Assembly: GCA_964019165.1 (NCBI GenBank)
Contig: OZ025268.1
Coordinates: 2,595,501 to 2,659,500 of the forward strand
DNA from: Mastigias papua
Lineage: Eukaryota; Cnidaria; Scyphozoa; Rhizostomeae; Mastigiidae
Direction: 5' to 3'
DNA length: 64,000 nucleotides
The notes under the pieces were generated by a model. That model made no database searches and had not been told where the DNA came from. It worked only from the letters and a program-made list of their open reading frames with translations. Within the stretch, counting starts at the first letter, position 1, and every line of letters starts with the position of its first letter. Below are positions 61,637 through 64,000 of the stretch, in pieces. A program made the position numbers and the translations under genes.

Positions 61637-62047
61637 CTAGGCCCCATTAGTACCCGGGTACTTGGTCCATATTCGATTTGTCCGAACGGTAAGTTTGTCC
61701 TTGCTAGGGGATGTTTGCATGGAACGGAATGGCTCTGTTTCGCCTGCTAGTGTGTACAGAAGAAGCTGCTTGTGTTCATATGGGAAGCTGGTTAACATAC
61801 ATGGCGGATATTTCACCTGAAACTGCCAAGAAATCTGTTCTGCGATATGGAAATTTCTCATGTGAATGCATGCAAGCGAGCTGATTAGGTTGATAGTGCA
61901 TTTACAGTGTATCTGCAGTAAAATATGTAATGAATAGTTGGTACCAGGTGACCAGTTGGTGCTCAATAGCATGACAAGGTGAGCTAGCTGGGGTCCAGAA
62001 CTCCTGTGGGAGGATGGGCAATCGAGCAGTTCGGTAGGGTGAGACAC
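61637..62047 (-). other. unexplained open frame, 136 codons
   Basis: A minus-strand open frame starting MSHPTELLDCPSSHRSSGPQ with even base composition in AT-rich surroundings. No recognisable motif, signal peptide or membrane segment, and no neighbour that suggests a role. Chance or a decayed element is as likely as a gene. Confidence 0.2.
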
Positions 62048-62189
62048 CCCGCTCCATGTGAACAGGCTATTAGCATCATTTCACTTTGACGTGTGAAAGT
62101 GGAAGCATTTTGTTGCATGCTGAAAGCATTGTATTTCCATTCCATTCTCATCATTTCGACACATTGGCACATTCGATTACTTTATATAT

Positions 62190-62340
62190 ATACATATATA
62201 TAAATTGAAAAATGCACTGTTTTAGGAAGTAAACGTTTGGATTTATTATCTTCATCAGTAATAACCTTACAATGATCATTGCAAGGTTAGTACTAATTAA
62301 GATAATAAATCGAAGCATTTACTATATAAAACAATATATT
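62190..62340. repeat. imperfect palindrome with hammerhead-like core
   Basis: Arms meet at AATGATCATT (about 62271-62280). The left arm, read on the minus strand, has CTGATGA (62258-62252), AGATAATAAATC and CAAAC (GAAAC changed at one base). The right arm is a mutated mirror copy. Same design as the palindrome at 6406-6555. Confidence 0.65.
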
Positions 62341-62420
62341 TTTGAATTTCTATATGTTTAAGCTATTAAATTAGTGAGTGCTGCTTTGACTTATATTATA
62401 TACTATATATGTAAACAAAT

Positions 62421-62518
62421 TCAAAAGTATACTTTACTTAAACATAGAAGTTTCGATAAATATCTGCTTCAGTACTGATAAATATATTTATTGAGACATA
62501 TGCATTTAAGTAGAGTAT
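62421..62518. repeat. imperfect palindrome, related to the previous one
   Basis: Left arm CAAAAGTATACTTTACTTAA... mirrors ...TTAAGTAGAGTATATTTTTG. On the minus strand the left arm reads CTGAAGCA, then GATA-TT-TATC, then GAAAC (ending at 62450), so the stem and GAAAC box are kept while the first box is damaged. Confidence 0.6.
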
Positions 62519-62568
62519 ATTTTTGATTTTGCCTGTTATTTATCTTTATATACCATGCGGATCAGTTA

Positions 62569-62703
<135 letters not shown>

Positions 62704-62714
62704 ATTGGTAAGAA

Positions 62715-62770
62715 TATATTAAGACAAAACATTTCGCTTTTCGAGAGATTCGATTTGTATCTTCATCAGA
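62715..62770 (-). ncRNA. hammerhead-like core, single copy
   Basis: On the minus strand CTGATGA (62769-62763) is followed by A, GAT-ACAA-ATC and GAATC, the pattern of the palindromes at 6.4 and 62.2 kb with one base change in the GAAA box. It lies between two (TA)n tracts. Likely a relic of the same element type. Confidence 0.35.
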
Positions 62771-62851
62771 AAGCGTTTGCGTAGATGCAAAGCTCTACCA
62801 ATGAGGACGGCAGTCCAAACATTTCAAAAACTGGAATTTTGTTTTTATCAT

Positions 62852-62856
<5 letters not shown>

Positions 62857-62892
<36 letters not shown>
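62857..62892. repeat. (TA)n microsatellite
   Basis: Short TA array following the hammerhead-like relic. Confidence 0.95.
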
Positions 62893-63498
62893 GCATTTAA
62901 GTCCTGCAATGCAAAAAGTTTACTCTTCCAGCTTACTTACGCAAATCTTGGCCGACTGCTATTATCCAGAAGCAGAAGGTAAAATTTTGCTAAGTCGCCT
63001 TTTAACGCCTCTCTCGAGGTCACACCTTGCAGCACACATCGAAACTGTAACTTGCCAAATATTTAACACCACTATAAACTTGTTTATCTGTTTTTGTCTT
63101 CTAGTCTTCTAGCAGTCATCATATTAAACGTTGCTAAGATTTTGATGATGCAGCAAAATAGTGAGAATTAATAATTTATGACTTGAGATAGTTCATAGCG
63201 TTTTCACTTTTCTGTTAGCATTTTCTGCTATTAATACATATCAGTTAAATTGTTTATTACAATTTATCTTTATAATTTCCCATGTAACATAAAAGTTTTC
63301 AAATTGCACAAAAGCATACTATATCAATATCAACTTGGAGAGCTACTCGTTTCGTAATCACGTTCACGTTTCTTTTCCCATAAACTTTTGCGCGGAATGT
63401 CATTAAATTTTTTATGCTCACTATAAATTTTTACAATTGCAAACTACTTACTGCACTACGTACATTCTACTTGACTACACAGCAAGTATGATACCAGG

Positions 63499-63699
63499 CA
63501 GGCCCGTAACCAAGGGTGCCTGGGGCGCAAGGCCCTCTGGATTTGTAAAATTTGACTCTGTGCCTCCCCTACAGAATGACTTATATATATATACTTATGT
63601 ATATATATACATATTTTTGTATGTATGTATGATGTATGTAGTATGTATATTGGCTATTGGCTGAGCCCCCCTTGTGAATTCAGGCTGGCTACGGACCTG
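63499..63699. mobile_element. hAT-like MITE, CAGGCCCGTAGCC family, copy 2 (201 bp)
   Basis: Ends CAGGCCCGTAACCA and, reverse-complemented, CAGGTCCGTAGCCA. Flanks are ATACCAGG (63491-63498) and ATATCAGG (63700-63707), a target duplication with one mismatch. Compared with the 56-kb copy its middle is expanded by a TATA/TGTA microsatellite (about 63582-63650). Confidence 0.87.
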
Positions 63700-64000
63700 A
63701 TATCAGGGGAGTGCAAGATGCCATTGGCGACTCCGCAGCCATTAACATGAAGCACATTTAACTAGACAAATTAAATATACAGCCACAAAAATTCACATGA
63801 ATGATCGTTACTAACAAATACCTAGGCGCGTTTCATTTTGTATACCGGGCTAATTTAGGGCAGTCACGCCTGTCACAAGGTTACCTGGAAGTGAAATCTG
63901 CAAAACCCTTGGAATACATATTCATTGGCAAATTGAGTTGTTTGATGCTATATGAGAACACGGCCGGCTTCAGTATTGATGAATTTATGAGTGAGGTTTG

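Overview
This is animal (metazoan) nuclear DNA. It is AT-rich, with GT-AG introns up to about 27 kb, and dense in (TA)n tracts, MITEs and truncated LINEs. The only host gene I can support is an ERG-type (KCNH2/6/7-like) voltage-gated potassium channel on the minus strand. Eight coding exons join in perfect phase: 55797-55561, 28715-28596, 26111-25579, 4012-3569, 3040-2644, 1754-1555, 1065-813 and 410-208. They encode about 795 residues running from the PAS domain through a serine-rich linker, S1-S6 with an SVGFGN selectivity filter, the C-linker and the cyclic-nucleotide-binding homology domain. The first exon (about 25 residues) and the cytoplasmic C-terminus were not found. The mix of repeats and the hERG-like channel fit a cnidarian or another aquatic invertebrate, but the species is not determined.

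Layout: 1-4 kb holds the 3' half of the channel in compact exons. 4-25.6 kb is one 21.6-kb intron with satellites, (TA)n tracts, a palindrome carrying hammerhead-like cores, two LINE fragments, one hAT-type MITE and one copy of a 0.4-kb repeat. 25.6-28.7 kb holds the linker exon, the second PAS exon and the second hAT-type MITE. 28.7-55.6 kb is a 26.8-kb intron that splits the PAS domain. In it, antisense to the gene, lies a complete Ty3/Gypsy retrotransposon (41830-49145, 7316 bp). 55.6-64 kb holds the first visible PAS exon, then repeats and no other recognisable gene.

The retrotransposon is the best-preserved coding DNA here. Its two 277-bp LTRs are identical, with TG...CA ends and an ACTG target duplication, and its gag and pol frames are open. 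The gag/pol overlap contains a textbook -1 frameshift signal: GGGAAAC in register, a 6-nt spacer, and an 11-bp stem whose 3' arm holds the gag stop codon. Pol opens with a MYND-type zinc finger before protease, RT, RNase H and integrase, which is an unusual arrangement.

Non-autonomous elements could be delimited by their target duplications: two 8-bp-TSD families with two copies each, a single 8-bp-TSD element, and a 348-bp TA-flanked family with two copies. Palindromes embedded in (TA)n tracts carry CUGAUGA...GAAAC cores like those of hammerhead ribozymes and Penelope-like elements.
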